Assembly (NCBI GenBank): GCA_012932865.1
Contig: SAXG01000009.1
Span: 853,163 to 917,162 of the forward strand
Reading direction: 5' to 3'
DNA: 64,000 nt
Source: Amylostereum areolatum
Taxonomy: Eukaryota > Basidiomycota > Agaricomycetes > Russulales > Stereaceae
Shown here: positions 51,756 to 63,514 of the stretch, piece after piece
How positions within the stretch are numbered: the first letter of the stretch is position 1
Layout of the letters: the number at the start of each line of letters is the position of its first letter
The notes under the pieces: model-generated
Seen by the model: only the letters and a program-made list of their open reading frames with translations
Told to the model about the DNA's origin: nothing
The model's database searches: none
Position numbers and translations under genes: made by a program

Positions 51756-53978
51756 ATGGTTTCCCTTACCACCCGTCTGCTTTCGACCCTCGCGCTTCTT
51801 CCGGCAGCATGGGCAGTTACTCAGAACTTTACCCTGGATATCGCGGCCAACACCATCGCGCCGGATGGCTTTGAGCGCAGGCGAGCTTTGTCGTACTGTT
51901 TCATATCGCCAGACCCTTACTTTTGTTTCTGCAGCGCTATCACGGTCAACGGCATTTTCCCCGGCACGCTCATCACAGCAAACAAGGGCGACGATATGGC
52001 TGTATATCTTCTACATTATCATTTATTAATCGCGACAGACGTTGACTGTAAAATGACCAGATCACCCTCAACAACAACTTGGCCGACCCATCTATGCGTA
52101 GGAGCACGTCCATTGTAAGCTTCGGTGACCCTTAATATGTAAGGTGTACTTCTGACCTGTAATTTAGCATTGGCACGGTCTCTTTCAACCAAGGACGTCT
52201 GGTATGGACGGCCCTGCATTCGTCAACCAATGCCCGATTGCTCCAAATGCGACGTTCCTCTACAACTATACCCTGGACGGCCAGACGGGAAACGTAAGTT
52301 GTCTCCCTATGCTTTTATGTATTCCAAGGTCTGTCTAACTCGAGAGGGCAGTTCTGGTACCACTCCCATCTCTCGACGCAGTACTGCGATGGCCTGCGCG
52401 GGGCTTTCGCTATCTACGACCCGGACGACCCTCTACAGGACCTGTACGACGTCGACGACGTGACCACCATCATCACTCTCGCTGACTGGTACCACGATCA
52501 AGCGCCTGATGCTCAGAAGGTGTTCTTTGAGTCTGGTGTCGTCCCGTAAGTATTGTCCTGCATAATCCGTGCTTTTTGCGCTTACCTCCCCCTAGCATCC
52601 CGGATTCTGGTTTGATCAACGGTGTTGGTCGCTACGTCGGTGGTCCTGAGGTTCCCTACGCTGTCATCAATGTTGAGCAAGGCAAACGCTACCGTTTCCG
52701 TATTTTCGCCATCTCTTGTCCGGCCGTTCTTCACGTTCTCCGTCGACAATCATACGTTCTCTGTTATGGAGCTCGATGGCACCGAGCACGATCCCGTTCC
52801 TGTCCAGAATGTGGACGTCTACGCTGGTTCGTAGGAGACCTTCTCGTCTTGATGTTCGACCTAACGTCCTTCTAGCTCAACGTGTTTCTGTTATCCTCGA
52901 GGCTAACCAGACTGTCGACAACTACTGGATCCGCGCTCCCCCGACGGGTGGTGCGGGTGGTTCCCACCGGCAACCCCAACCGTAGTTGCCTTCACCATTC
53001 ATGTTGCCACTGGAATCTAACAGTCTACCAGTCAACGTGAACCTGACCAAGGCTATCTTGCGGTACAAGGGCGCACCCTGAGGTCGAGCCTACCACCGTC
53101 AACTGTCCCCGGCGTGAAGCTTAACGACGCCGACATGCACGTAAGTGAAGTTCACCGTAAGGGAGAGTGCCATCTTGACCTTGTTCTTGTTAGCCCATTG
53201 CTCAAGTCGGTCCCGGTAACGTATGGCTCTCCTACACCTGATCAGACCAGGAATTCTCACAGCGGGTTGCACATAGCTCGGCACATGGCCCTCCAGGACG
53301 TCGCTATCACTCTCAACATCTCGCAGCCAAACCCGCCGTTCTTCGACATCAACAATGTGTCCTACGTGTCGCCGACCGTCCCCGTTCTTCTCCAGATCCT
53401 GAGCGGAGCTAAGGACCCGGCAGACTTCTTCCCCTCCGAGAACTTGTTTGTCCTCCCCCCGAACAAGCTCATCGAGGTATCTATCCCTGGAACCGGCGCT
53501 CACCCCTTCCACTGTAAGCAAGTCCTCTTTCCATTCGTCGCCACCTTACTCATGTCGCCACCTCTCAGTGCATGGTCACACATTCGATATCGTCCGTGTG
53601 TCCAACAGCAACGTGACGAACTTGATCAACCCTCCTCGTCGTGATGTCGTGCCGAGTAAGTTCATCGCATTTTCCTCCCTGGCGCATCCGCTGAGTATGT
53701 CTTGCAGTTAACGGTGGCAACACTACCTTCCGGTTCTTCTCTGGCAACCCTGGCGCATGGTTCCTGCACTGGTACGTCTTCACGCATAGTACCGCCGCCA
53801 CGCGAGTCTTCAACCCACTTTCATCAGTCACATCGACTGGCATCTGGAGGCCGGTCTCGCGATTGTCTTCGGCGAGGCTCCCGAGCAGAATGTCGTGGGC
53901 GACCAGGCGCAGATCGTCCCGACCGCCTGGTCGGAGCTTTGCCCCGACTATGACGCCCTGGAGCCCGAGTTCCAGTAA
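51756..53978 (+). CDS. Laccase (multicopper oxidase), several frame breaks
   Basis: Secreted copper enzyme that oxidises phenols. A signal peptide ([19 protein letters not shown]) is followed by all four copper signatures, each formed with introns: [41 protein letters not shown], and [20 protein letters not shown]. The end [10 protein letters not shown] has no membrane anchor, which separates it from Fet3-type ferroxidases. The conserved frame is interrupted at about 52725, and by single extra bases near 52965, 53070, 53102 and 53215. Three of these sum to a whole codon, leaving a deceptively open but wrong frame from 52965 to 53102. Either sequencing insertions or a pseudogene; intact copper ligands and clean splice sites favour the former. 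It follows the ABC transporter by 1.1 kb. Confidence 0.85.
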
Positions 53979-54607
53979 TGGGACTTGATGGACTTGGCTC
54001 GCTCGCATCGCCTCTATCTATGCCTCGTTCCTCCGCACACTCCTACGGCGTACTAGTTGGCAATCATTCGGTTTTTATTTTTGTATATCAGATGTTTGGG
54101 TGCCCCGCAATGAAATGATTGGAACAAACCGCTGCGAACAGAATTAGACGTATGATAATGGGGGCTAAGCTGTTCGGTGACCATGGACGTCTGTTGTGGC
54201 CTCAAGTAACATTGGAGCTCGGCGGGGATGGGATTGTCTTGTGTTTCTCCGTCCAAGGTTGAAGTTTCCTAATCCAATGGTTAAGAGAACACTCCAGTGA
54301 AAACGAACAGCAGTATTTATAGTATACTAGTTATAGTACAGTAGAAACGTCCATGAAGGTTACAGAGCGGGAGATAACGTTACAAAGCGTATGACGTCAC
54401 CTAGATCGAGGTGCAAGGACAGTGATAGATAGCCAGTACAAAGCAGAGGACGAATGGGATAGGATAGGGATAGGATAAAACAAAACGAAGATGAGACGGG
54501 TAGTGCACAGAATGACCGAAGAAGAGCGAAGCATCATGAAGGGAAACCATACGACGTATTCATTGGTGGGAGTTGACCCATCCACGCGAATCCTGCATCA
54601 CATCAGG
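53979..54607. other. Convergent 3' intergenic
   Basis: 629 AT-richer bases between the laccase and transcription factor stops. No feature was recognised. Confidence 0.45.
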
Positions 54608-57600
54608 TCAGTTCTCACTTGGTTTGCACTCTCGGATTGGGAAGGAAACATTGCGGCACATACCAGGCATCATAGTATCATGCATATTCTCCAAAGACGA
54701 CACCGATTGCATTGACTGAAGCATCTCGTTGTCGAACGGCAGTGGACTGTTGAAAAACGTGGATGCATCCATCGCACGAGGGTTATACAACTGCTGGTCG
54801 GCCGGCGCGGATGCGGCAGTGAAGTGATTGACCTCGATCGATATTGCGAAGTGGTCGAAAGGTGTGGAAGCGCGAGGTGGTAAGGGAGGGTAGTACTCAG
54901 ACAAAGCATGTGTGGTCTGCGGGTGCGTCCGCATTTGTTCTTGCTCTCCATGAGACTGAGACCGGGACTGGGACGGTGCCACCGAATGGAGTTTGCTAAG
55001 TCTCTGACGGGTACGACCGGCTGCCACCGCAGGTTGGTTCTTCACATGGTCGAGCAAACCGGATATGAACCGGGAGTAGAGGCGGGGGCCGTGGCGATCG
55101 TCGATAAAGATATCCGGCGAGGACAGGAAGTCCACGGCGCGCTGCACTATTTCCGTAATGTGTTCGCGTTGTTCAGGGGTGAGATACGACGCATACTTCG
55201 GCTGGAGGAGCTGCGTAAACATGGGGATATCAGGTTGAGTCAAAAGGCAGTTGGGACATGGAACAGATGGGACGGACAAACCTTGATCAAAAAGGTGCAC
55301 GAGAACGCGACGAAGACAGTTTGCGCATCCGGGCCCATACGGACATATTTCCCTAATGGATATTCAGTACTGTTTCTCTTCTCCAGACACGACGGCGGAG
55401 CAACCCACTCTGTTCTGGACGTCCGATGTCATCCACCATGGCACTCACGACATCAGATGCGGCCCGAATGCACTGTAGGAAAGGGGTCATTGGAACAGTA
55501 CATAACCCGCCGGGTACGTATACGCACACGCTCCAGGAATGGGTTCTCTACCCCATGACCCTTGCTGAATTGGTGTTGAAAGCCTACCGAGAGTGCGACC
55601 AGTCGTGCGTAGCTGTACGCAAGTTTCAGAAGTCCGATACGGAACCGGTTTTGTTGGTCAGAGGTGTCGGTCCTGTCGAGGATTGTGAACCACTCGTCGC
55701 GAAGAGCCTGTATCTGGTCGTCCGTCTCCCCTGCGAGCTTCCCCAAGTCCAGCTCCTACGAAAAGTCAGCCAAGCGACACTGAACAAAGGAGGAAAGAGT
55801 CATACCCTGTTGAAACCGGTTGGGTGGCTGGGGTCGCTATACACCTTCATCATGAAGTCGACGAGGATCCTTAACTCGTTGTTATATGCGCACAGGTGAA
55901 TGTCGAAATGCTCCATGTTGTGTTTGGATGAATGCCACCAGTCCCCCGAGTGATTCGCGACGAAGTCCGTGTTGCGGATCGCGATCGTCTTGCCGTACTG
56001 CGAGCCCATCGAGCGGTCGAGGTTGAAGCAGTTGAGCCACGCGCGCGTACGGTTGAGCATCTCCCTGTCGTGTTGTTCGTTTTGTGCCCTGGCCGTGTTG
56101 GGGTGATGGAGGTTCATGTCCATTGCCATCCGAATAGCTTGTCCGAGGTATATCCAGCACCGGTCATCTTCCCACCGGCGGGCAGGGATGGGGTACAAGC
56201 TGAGGAGAATGTACGCTTGCACGATCTCGACGCGTTTATCTCCGCCGAGGAAAGCCGCGCCAGCAGACTGTCGCGCGTATTGCATGGCTGTGGGATAGAG
56301 ATCCGGACGCTCGGTGTCGTACCGCGAGGCGATGGCGCAGACTGATAGACTCTGAGTTCACTACATCGAGTTTAACAGGAAGCGCGGATGAGCGTACTTG
56401 TCGTGAACAAGAATGGGGATCTCCAGTAGACTTGCTGAGGCGTGTACAGCTTGGGGTCCAAAAGAGATACCGAGGGATTCATCCAAGCGAAATACCTGTG
56501 ACAGAGCGAATTAATGGGTAGTGGTCAACGATATGCGCAAATCGAGACTCACATGTTAAACAGTTTCTCCGCCTCCATTGGTGTGATGATATTTTTCTTG
56601 AGTAGAAGGGGCACTTCATGTCCGTCCCAATCGCTGCCAGGCCTGAACGAGTCGGGATCGGGACCTAGGTGACAGCCATTTACGTTAGTGTTGTGCAGTA
56701 GACCACGCATATATGGACGGAACACTGACTGGGTCGAAAGAAATCTTCATGCGCGACGCCTAAATCACTCACGTCACTGGCAACGCTGCTCGACTTCTTC
56801 GAAGAGGCCAGCGCACGCGATTTTTGCGCGCTGAGACGCGCCATGAGCCCGAAAGGACTTGCGCCAGTCGGAATGCTCGCCATCTTGCCCACCGCCCCGA
56901 CGCCCCGTTCCCGCTTGCGGGGCTCCTCCGTGTCGCTCTCCGACCCGCCGTCCACCACGTGACCAAACTCATCCTCGCTTGACGCCGAATCTTCCAGGGC
57001 CTCCGCGACGAAATACGCGCGGTTCGTGCTCGCGCCTCCGAGCGCGATGAAGCCGCCAAACGCCTCGAGGTTCTGTCGCGCCTCCGCGATCCACTCTAAG
57101 TGTTCTTTGTTTACGCTGGAGCCGGGACCAGAGGACGTTGAGGCTACCTCGCGTGGAGACGAGATCGCGGAAGCATGGGACTTCGGGCTAACCTCGGCGG
57201 TGTTGGCGGATATGGCAAATTCGTTGGACAGCTCGCTCTCCATGCGCGCGGTCTGCCGGTCGGCACTTTGCAAGTTCTCGAGCTGGGACATGAGATCGTC
57301 GATCTTGGATGCTTGTTCCCGAATTTTGGAGAGCAGGACTTCGCGTTTCCTGAATTCCGGGGATATGCGAAACATGAACGAGTGGATTGGGTTAGATGGT
57401 AAGTAGATACGAATGCGATCGGAGGGACCGAAGATACGCACGGCGGCGGACGACGAATTTTTCGACCCGGAATCAAACATTCGTGCGAGCCCTTGAGGCA
57501 GCGGACACAGGACTCCTGATCATCCTTGAACTGGCATCGAACCTGAATGAGGATAGATGGATTTGCATGAGTACGGAGTGCCGTAAATTGATGGCAACAA

Positions 57601-58335
57601 ACACGAAACGGCCCACCTTCAGATTTTTGCACCTCGCACACGCTCGTTTGAACTTGTCCGCGGACGGCGGGGATGCGAGATCGAACTGTACTACGGGTGA
57701 GATCTCCTCGGTCCCTGGTCCGTCGAAACCAGCGCCGGTGTCGGAGCGTTGGCGTTTAGTACGAGTTGGTTGCATCGCACCGTCTACATGTGCCGTGGCT
57801 AGGAGGGGGATGCGGAGATAGATCATACTGCCCTGCACCTGCAGATGGGTAGTTCGGGGAGAACGAATGTGAGAGGACGGCATATGGAGGCGATTCCCGA
57901 GAGACCGTGTGGGGAGGCGTGATGGTCGTGCGGGCCAGCATTGACTGGAAGGGTTGATCAGAGTAGGACGCGGTGGCGGCGGCGGACGGGTGGTGATGAT
58001 AGTCATCGGAGACGGTTGGTGGGACATAGTAGGGTGGTTCGGGAAAAGTGGATGCACCTGCGGTGGGAGGAACCGTGACATCGGATTGCGAGATGCACCC
58101 GACTGTGGGAAGGCCAGACAAATCTCGATAGGATGGGCTGCCGTAAGCGGGGTATTGCGGCTTGAGACCTATGTTGTTGCAGCGAAGACGTGCTGTTTCC
58201 TGGATGGTAGGCGTTATATGGATAGGCGTACGACGAGGGGTTGTTGGGATAGACGGAACGGGCGTCATCTTCGTGCGGTTGGCACTGGTCGGGCGTCCAG
58301 GCGCCTGGATGGTGGTACGAGTTGGGTGCAGCCAT
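54608..58335 (-). CDS. Zn2Cys6 transcription factor with fungal TF domain (PrtT-like)
   Basis: Nuclear regulator. The start MAAPNSYHHPGAWTPDQC opens a disordered Pro/Tyr/Ser-rich region. The binuclear zinc cluster ACARCKNLKV/RCQFKDDQESCVRC/LKGSHEC has the spacing CX2CX6CX8CX2CX6C and is split by an intron after CKNLK. The basic part GRKIRRPPPKRE and a coiled coil (KIREQASKIDDLMSQLENLQ) suggest dimer binding. The central fungal TF domain shows AYILLSLYPIPARRWEDDRC, WIYLGQAIRMAMDMNLHHP, LNRTRAWLNCFNLDRSMGSQ and YGKTIAIRN. The C-terminus is Ser/Pro/Gln-rich. In the first exon one base must be skipped near 58170 and another near 57782-57790. It is tail-to-tail with the laccase. Targets cannot be read; proximity to the laccase and NIS genes makes them candidates only. 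Confidence 0.82.
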
Positions 58336-60467
58336 GGCGAAGAGCGTTAGACGCGCAGGTGAGAATAGGATCGAAGAAAGCCCTGGTCAAGAAATGCGAG
58401 TTGGATGGGAGGGAGTACGAATGCGGGGATGGGGAGAATGCGGGGAGACGAGCGTTTGGGAGGAGGTGAAAGCGTGGAGGTATTTGTATGTAGAGGGATG
58501 CATGGCCAGGGAAGAACTGATCGTGTTCTGGACAAGTTGAAGGATGATCGACAGGGAATTGTCTAGCGCGAAGTTGGCGCGAAGGCTTCAGGCCAGTGCT
58601 CGGTGACGCTCACTGAACGATCGCACTCGAAGCCAAAGGCACTCCGGAGTCCGTCGCCGCTTACTCGCCCTCCCACCTCAGTTCCCTCCCGATATTCCGC
58701 GCAAATGTACCCGTAAAAGCGTCCCCAAAGGGGACAGAAATACGTGCAGCAACATAGCCAGCGCAGCAACCTGTCCCCGAGCTTTCGGCCTCCCATTCAA
58801 AGTGCAAAGTCAGTGGATTACAACGTTCTTATCCCGATCTCACCGCACATTCCGGCCTCTCTGAAGTTCTCCATATTCTTCCATACCTTCTGTCGTCCTG
58901 ACGCGATTGTTGGCGATCAAGGCGCTCAAGGAGATATCTCATCGGCCTTTATGAGATTTAGAATCCATCCTCAGCTTCCCCCGTTTCATAAAGGTAGGTA
59001 GTAGCACCGACGTTGGACGGTTCAGTATACCAGAGCATACCATTGTACAAGAACGGAGACCGCCACCCATTGCCATTCCATACGTTTTCGTCCGGAAGTC
59101 GGTGGGGATGTAGTAATTGTGGGTAAGCACAGGCACTACTTGACTGCAGGTTTCGACTTCGCGTGCCATAACATCGGCCAGAATATACCAAAAGCGTGTA
59201 TTGGTCCTGCGCGGTCTCCATTAGGATGTAGTTATGGGGAGTACACAGCACGGATTGAATGGATTCTGGAAAGCAAACGCCCTCAAGTCAAGTCAGTCTC
59301 ATCGACGCACATGAACCTGGAGAAACGTGTCGACCCAAACCCATGGAACGGGCGAGCGTTTCGTAAATTCGTTCCATCGCAGATCCTCCTCATACAGTAA
59401 AACAAGCGTCAACATAGTCCACCGGTAGCGCCTCCAGGATCAACCCACCTGGTGGTTCAGAAGTTCTGGCTGGGAACGAGGGCCAGACTGTAATCGAATC
59501 ACCTCTCCTTCCAGGATCGCAGTTCAGGTAACCAAACGTTACTGACGTATGGCGGCGATTCTGACCCGGGATACGTACCACGGACAACGAGCTGTCAAGG
59601 ATAACAACGAGGATAATTGATAAGAAGCGGAACGTGGGCTCCATCATGGTGCAGCAAAGGGTCGTCGAGTTGATTAGCCATGATCTTCAGCGACGTTTTC
59701 TCCTTGAGAAACGACGTAGGCGTCTGACCGAGGTCGCCGGTTCGGAGATTTCGTGGAACACGACAACTAGGTAGGTTTGCCGGTGAGCCATAAATCCGTG
59801 GGGCGTGTCTTGTGGTTGAAACTGTCGACGCAAGTACTTCCGAGAGGCATGTGGTGGATACGTCACACCGCTGAGCAGCGTTGATGCATGTACCCCGGCC
59901 GATGAGCTGATTTTGCTGAAGTGGACCGTGGAGCCTACTGGGGCCGCCGGCGGACGGCAATGTTGTGATGGTAACAAGAGAGCGACGCGGCGGCCGAAGA
60001 AATGCAGCCTCAGAGTCAGAATGCAGCGAAAGAACGGAAAAGAAGGAAGTAGACGGAGAGGGTGGACGTAGACGGGGAGGAGGAGGGGATGGAAGAGGAA
60101 GGTGTGAGACTGTGAGAGCAGCGGTTCACCGAAGGGACCCGGCAAAGGCCGACGCGGAGTTTGAGAGAGGGAAAGCTTAGGCTCAGGAAGGTCGGGGTGC
60201 TCATCGTCCCCGTTCTCGTCCACGGGCCAGGTCTTTGTTCACGCTCGCCCTCCCCTCCGCCGTTCGGTACGACTTTTGTATGCTGCCGACGCCGTTCAAG
60301 GTTCTTCTTCTCTTTACACCCGTTCGACTCTCCGAACTCACTCTCGTTTGCTGCAGATTGCTGCCGCCGTCGTTCCGTTTGCCTCTAACTGATTCTGCTT
60401 GCTGGTACCGCAACAGATCTTGTCCTCTCCTTCACCCCCTCGCTCTTTCTTCCCCACCCATCTCAAC
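58336..60467. other. 2.1-kb intergenic with unresolved minus-strand ORFs
   Basis: This holds the transcription factor promoter and the promoter of the membrane-protein gene (CT-rich 60230-60460). Minus-strand frames at 59390-59647 (a hydrophobic start, FRFLSIILVVILDSSLSVV, then LILEALPVDYVDACFTV) and 58958-59251 look better than random but match no family I know, and I could not join them convincingly. Confidence 0.35.
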
Positions 60468-61772
60468 ATGCATATTCTCCCCCCACGCCACCTCGCCAAA
60501 CGTCAGGCCGACGTCGCTTTGCCCAGCGCTTCCGGCCTCGGCGCTGCCGCCACCGCTGTCGGAACCGCAGTGACCGGCCACTCCCTATTGCTCGGTGGTA
60601 CTGCAGCTCCCGAACCCACCTCCGTCAACGTCCCCTTCGCACAGTCCCCTATCACCGTCACCGACACCTTGTCACAATCCCCGTCCCCCTCTGCTTCCGC
60701 CGCCGCCAACTCCAGTTCTGACTCATCCTCATCCTCTTCCAATGGCCTCTCTACTGCAGTCATCGTCGGCATCACCGTCGCCGCCTTCGCCGTCGTCACC
60801 ATTGTCATCTTCCTCGTTTACGGCTATCTACGCCGTAGCTGGGAGAAGGCGGTTTTCGACGCCCGACGGAAGGCCGCAGCAGGGGCTCCGACAAGCGCCG
60901 CCCGCAACGCCAACGGCGAGTCCGGTCGTCAACGCGCGCGTCAAGAGACGTGGAACAAGCTGGACGACGGAGACGACCGCTGGGAGACGATGGAGAAGCA
61001 GCCGGGCGACATGGACGCGACCGACATCGAGCTGTTCCGGAAAACGTCCAGCGTTCGCTCCGCATCAGACGAGAAGGCCTTCACTGCCGAGGGCGCCAAC
61101 CAATTCGACCCTTCCACCATGCCCAACTTTGCCAAGTACCATCCCGACCTGGCCCAAGAGCTCGCCGGCTCACCCCCCGTACGTCCGTACGCGGCACGCG
61201 CCGATGTCCCCGTCATCTCGTGGAACAGCAGCCACACGACCGCCAACGAATCCTTCCTGTCTCTCAACCGCGCTTCGGCGGACAGCATGTCCCCCTCTTC
61301 GGCGGCCATCTTGAAACAGACCCCACCTGCGACCTCGTCGACTTTGCACCGTTGGGAGTCCGCAGAAGTCCTCACCATGGACGTCGCGGAAGCGCAATCG
61401 GCAGAAGTGGTCAACCCATTTGCCGACGAAGTTCAGTCAACCAACCGCACCAGCGGCCACGGGAACCCGTTCTTCAACGCGCAGCCAGGCAAGCAAAACC
61501 CGTTCGCAGACCCCCAGAGCCCGCGGACCCGAGAACGTAAAGCGTCCGTGCCCATGATTCGCCATATATCCGTGCCCACCGTCGTGGAGTCGGAGGAGGT
61601 GGTCCACCAGGATGACCACGCGATAAACTCGCTGTTGGCTGCTCTGCACTCGCACGAAAACAGTCCGAGTCTGCAGCGGGCGTCACTCCAGCCGTCGATG
61701 GCATCGTCTATGTACTCGGGCCAACGTGAGAGCATGGCCTCGTTCGTTATGTCATCTCCCAAGGCGATGTGA
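60468..61772 (+). CDS. Single-pass membrane protein with Ser-rich ectodomain and NPFxD motifs
   Basis: One exon, 434 residues from the ATG at 60468; the open frame begins further upstream without an ATG. The lumenal or extracellular part is Ala/Ser/Thr/Pro-rich with a KR site (HLAKRQADVALP) and a poly-Ser run. The transmembrane helix is STAVIVGITVAAFAVVTIVI continuing FLVYGYL, followed by a basic stop-transfer (RRSWEKAVFDARRKA). The cytosolic part is long and polar and carries NPFAD twice and NPFF once, the former fitting the NPFxD endocytosis signal bound by Sla1 in yeast. No known enzymatic domain. The role may be cell-surface sensing or wall stress, but this is a guess from shape only. Confidence 0.72.
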   Translation: MHILPPRHLAKRQADVALPSASGLGAAATAVGTAVTGHSLLLGGTAAPEPTSVNVPFAQSPITVTDTLSQSPSPSASAAANSSSDSSSSSSNGLSTAVIVGITVAAFAVVTIVIFLVYGYLRRSWEKAVFDARRKAAAGAPTSAARNANGESGRQRARQETWNKLDDGDDRWETMEKQPGDMDATDIELFRKTSSVRSASDEKAFTAEGANQFDPSTMPNFAKYHPDLAQELAGSPPVRPYAARADVPVISWNSSHTTANESFLSLNRASADSMSPSSAAILKQTPPATSSTLHRWESAEVLTMDVAEAQSAEVVNPFADEVQSTNRTSGHGNPFFNAQPGKQNPFADPQSPRTRERKASVPMIRHISVPTVVESEEVVHQDDHAINSLLAALHSHENSPSLQRASLQPSMASSMYSGQRESMASFVMSSPKAM

Positions 61773-62581
61773 GCAGCCTCGCATCCCCCCTCGTTTCCCC
61801 GTCCCGTGTTCCTTCCTTCGCACTTTCTTCTCCCTCGTGTCCTCCCGCGTTGCCTTCTTCCGACGTGCCGTTGCCGTCTGTACCCCATACCTTGACCGCC
61901 CCATGCCATTCGTTCGTTTCGCCCCTCCACGGCCTTGACCCGCATGCCCACGTCGTCCGATCTGGCATCCGACACTCGCACATTTTGGGCCCTCGGGCCT
62001 GTCCTTCGCGCTCTCACGCTTTCCTCGTAGTCGCCTGGTCTTCTTCGTATCTTCACTCCGCGCATACACCCTTCGCACGCGCATACCACCACCGTACGCC
62101 CTTCTTACTTTACGCTTCCTTGCATACCTCGCACCTGTACCTTATACGCGTCTTTATATATTTATGGTCGCTGCGTCTCGCCGTCCCTGGTCCAATAATT
62201 GGTGGTAGATTCACCCTTCGTAGTCTCCCATCGGCATGCCGCTTTACAGTCTTTTTCAATTTAACCAAGGACATGTATTTACATAGGCGTACACCTGGAT
62301 TGCCAGTGATGAATGGTCCAGCCAGTGTTTCGTTTCCCGTCCTTATAAGTGCGCGATATGTCCAATCCAATCATTACGTCGGAGGATCGACAGTTGATTA
62401 CAATACATTGAATGTCCAAGGTGTACAGTACGGGTCATGTTGGTGTAAGCCTCGCTGAATTCGTGTATGGGCACATGGCGTGTGGCACCGGGCGTTCGCT
62501 ACCATCTCATCATATCTGTGGGATGTACATTCACTCTTTGTTACGAGGGAGGAAATAGACATGGGAACAACTCACAGCCAG
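61773..62581. other. Convergent 3' intergenic
   Basis: 809 bases between two convergent stops, CT-rich on the + strand near 61780-61900. Only shadow frames; no gene was recognised. Confidence 0.45.
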
Positions 62582-63514
62582 CTACGCCGCGTAGGCCATC
62601 TCACGATGACCCCGACGGTTCAATGGGGATTCGTCGATGCTCAGCTCGTGCTTGGCAACCCCCTTCGACAAGCGCAGATCGTACGCGAACGTAAGGAGGT
62701 AGAGCGTGAAGCCAAACGCGATCACCCATTCCAAGATGGCTAAATGGGTCGGGTTAGTCTGCGAGGCGCTCTTGCAAGGTAACGAAGACGCACCTCCGAC
62801 GTTCGTGCTGCGCCAAAGCGCGATCGCGAATGCAATGGCCAGTAGAATGAGGAGTCCAGCGATGATAGGCTTTCGCCATATATGCGCGTCTCAATTGACG
62901 CACGTAGACGTAGTTTTTGCTGATCCAACGGAGCTGCGAACACGCCGTCAGCGCCTTGACTTTTTAATAAACGAGGGATCAAGGTACGCACCTCCACGAT
63001 GGTGAAAATCGCACTGAGAGCCACGCCGATCATGAACAGGAGTAGAAACCCGCGGTGCAGATTCATGTGGCGTTTCGTGTCGAAGATGGACAGTAAAATC
63101 AAGCCCGCGCCGCCAATGACAGAGCCTAGGATCGCAAGATAGGAGAACACCTTTTCTCTTCGTCGCTGCTCTGGATGCAGCCTTCCGGAGTGTCGAAGCA
63201 GTCGTTCGACGACGAGGGTAAGCACGAAGCACACCGCGGTGATGCAGCACCCCGTGACGAACAGCGGTTTGAGGATGTCGGCGCCGATATCAGAGATGTA
63301 GGGAATCGAGCCATCCTCCGAGACGTAGTGCGGTGTACCCGTGCCCACCCACGTCAAGATCATCGCCAGCAGTTGGCCTAGGCGAGAGCAAACGGTGAGA
63401 AACGGTCTGCATTTGCAGGTCGTGAGAGCAAGCAGATGACGCACCGAACCAGATAAACGCCCCGAAGATGGGGATCCAGACGTACGCCCAGTGCTGATGG
63501 TTGGCAAAAGGCAT
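62582..63514 (-). CDS. Frag1/DRAM/Sfk1-family membrane protein
   Basis: A multi-pass protein related to yeast Sfk1, a plasma-membrane protein acting with the PI4-kinase Stt4, and animal DRAM/Frag1. The start MPFANHQHWAYVWIPIFGAF is typical. After the first intron come PYISDIGADILKPLFVTGCC, AVCFVLTLVVERLLRHSGRL, LAILGSVIGGAGLILLSIFD and FLLLFMIGVALSAIFTIVEV; then LRWISKNYVYVRQLRRAYMA and, after skipping one base near 62865, AGLLILLAIAFAIALW. The last exon has LEWVIAFGFTLYLLTFAYDL and a short polar end. At least five membrane segments are seen. Three introns. The frame break is of the same extra-base type as in other genes. Confidence 0.83.

Noticed and set aside
51756..53978. Fet3-type ferroxidase, which would fit an iron locus
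   Set aside because: The copper-ligand segments are of the laccase type and the protein ends EPEFQ without the C-terminal membrane anchor of Fet3.
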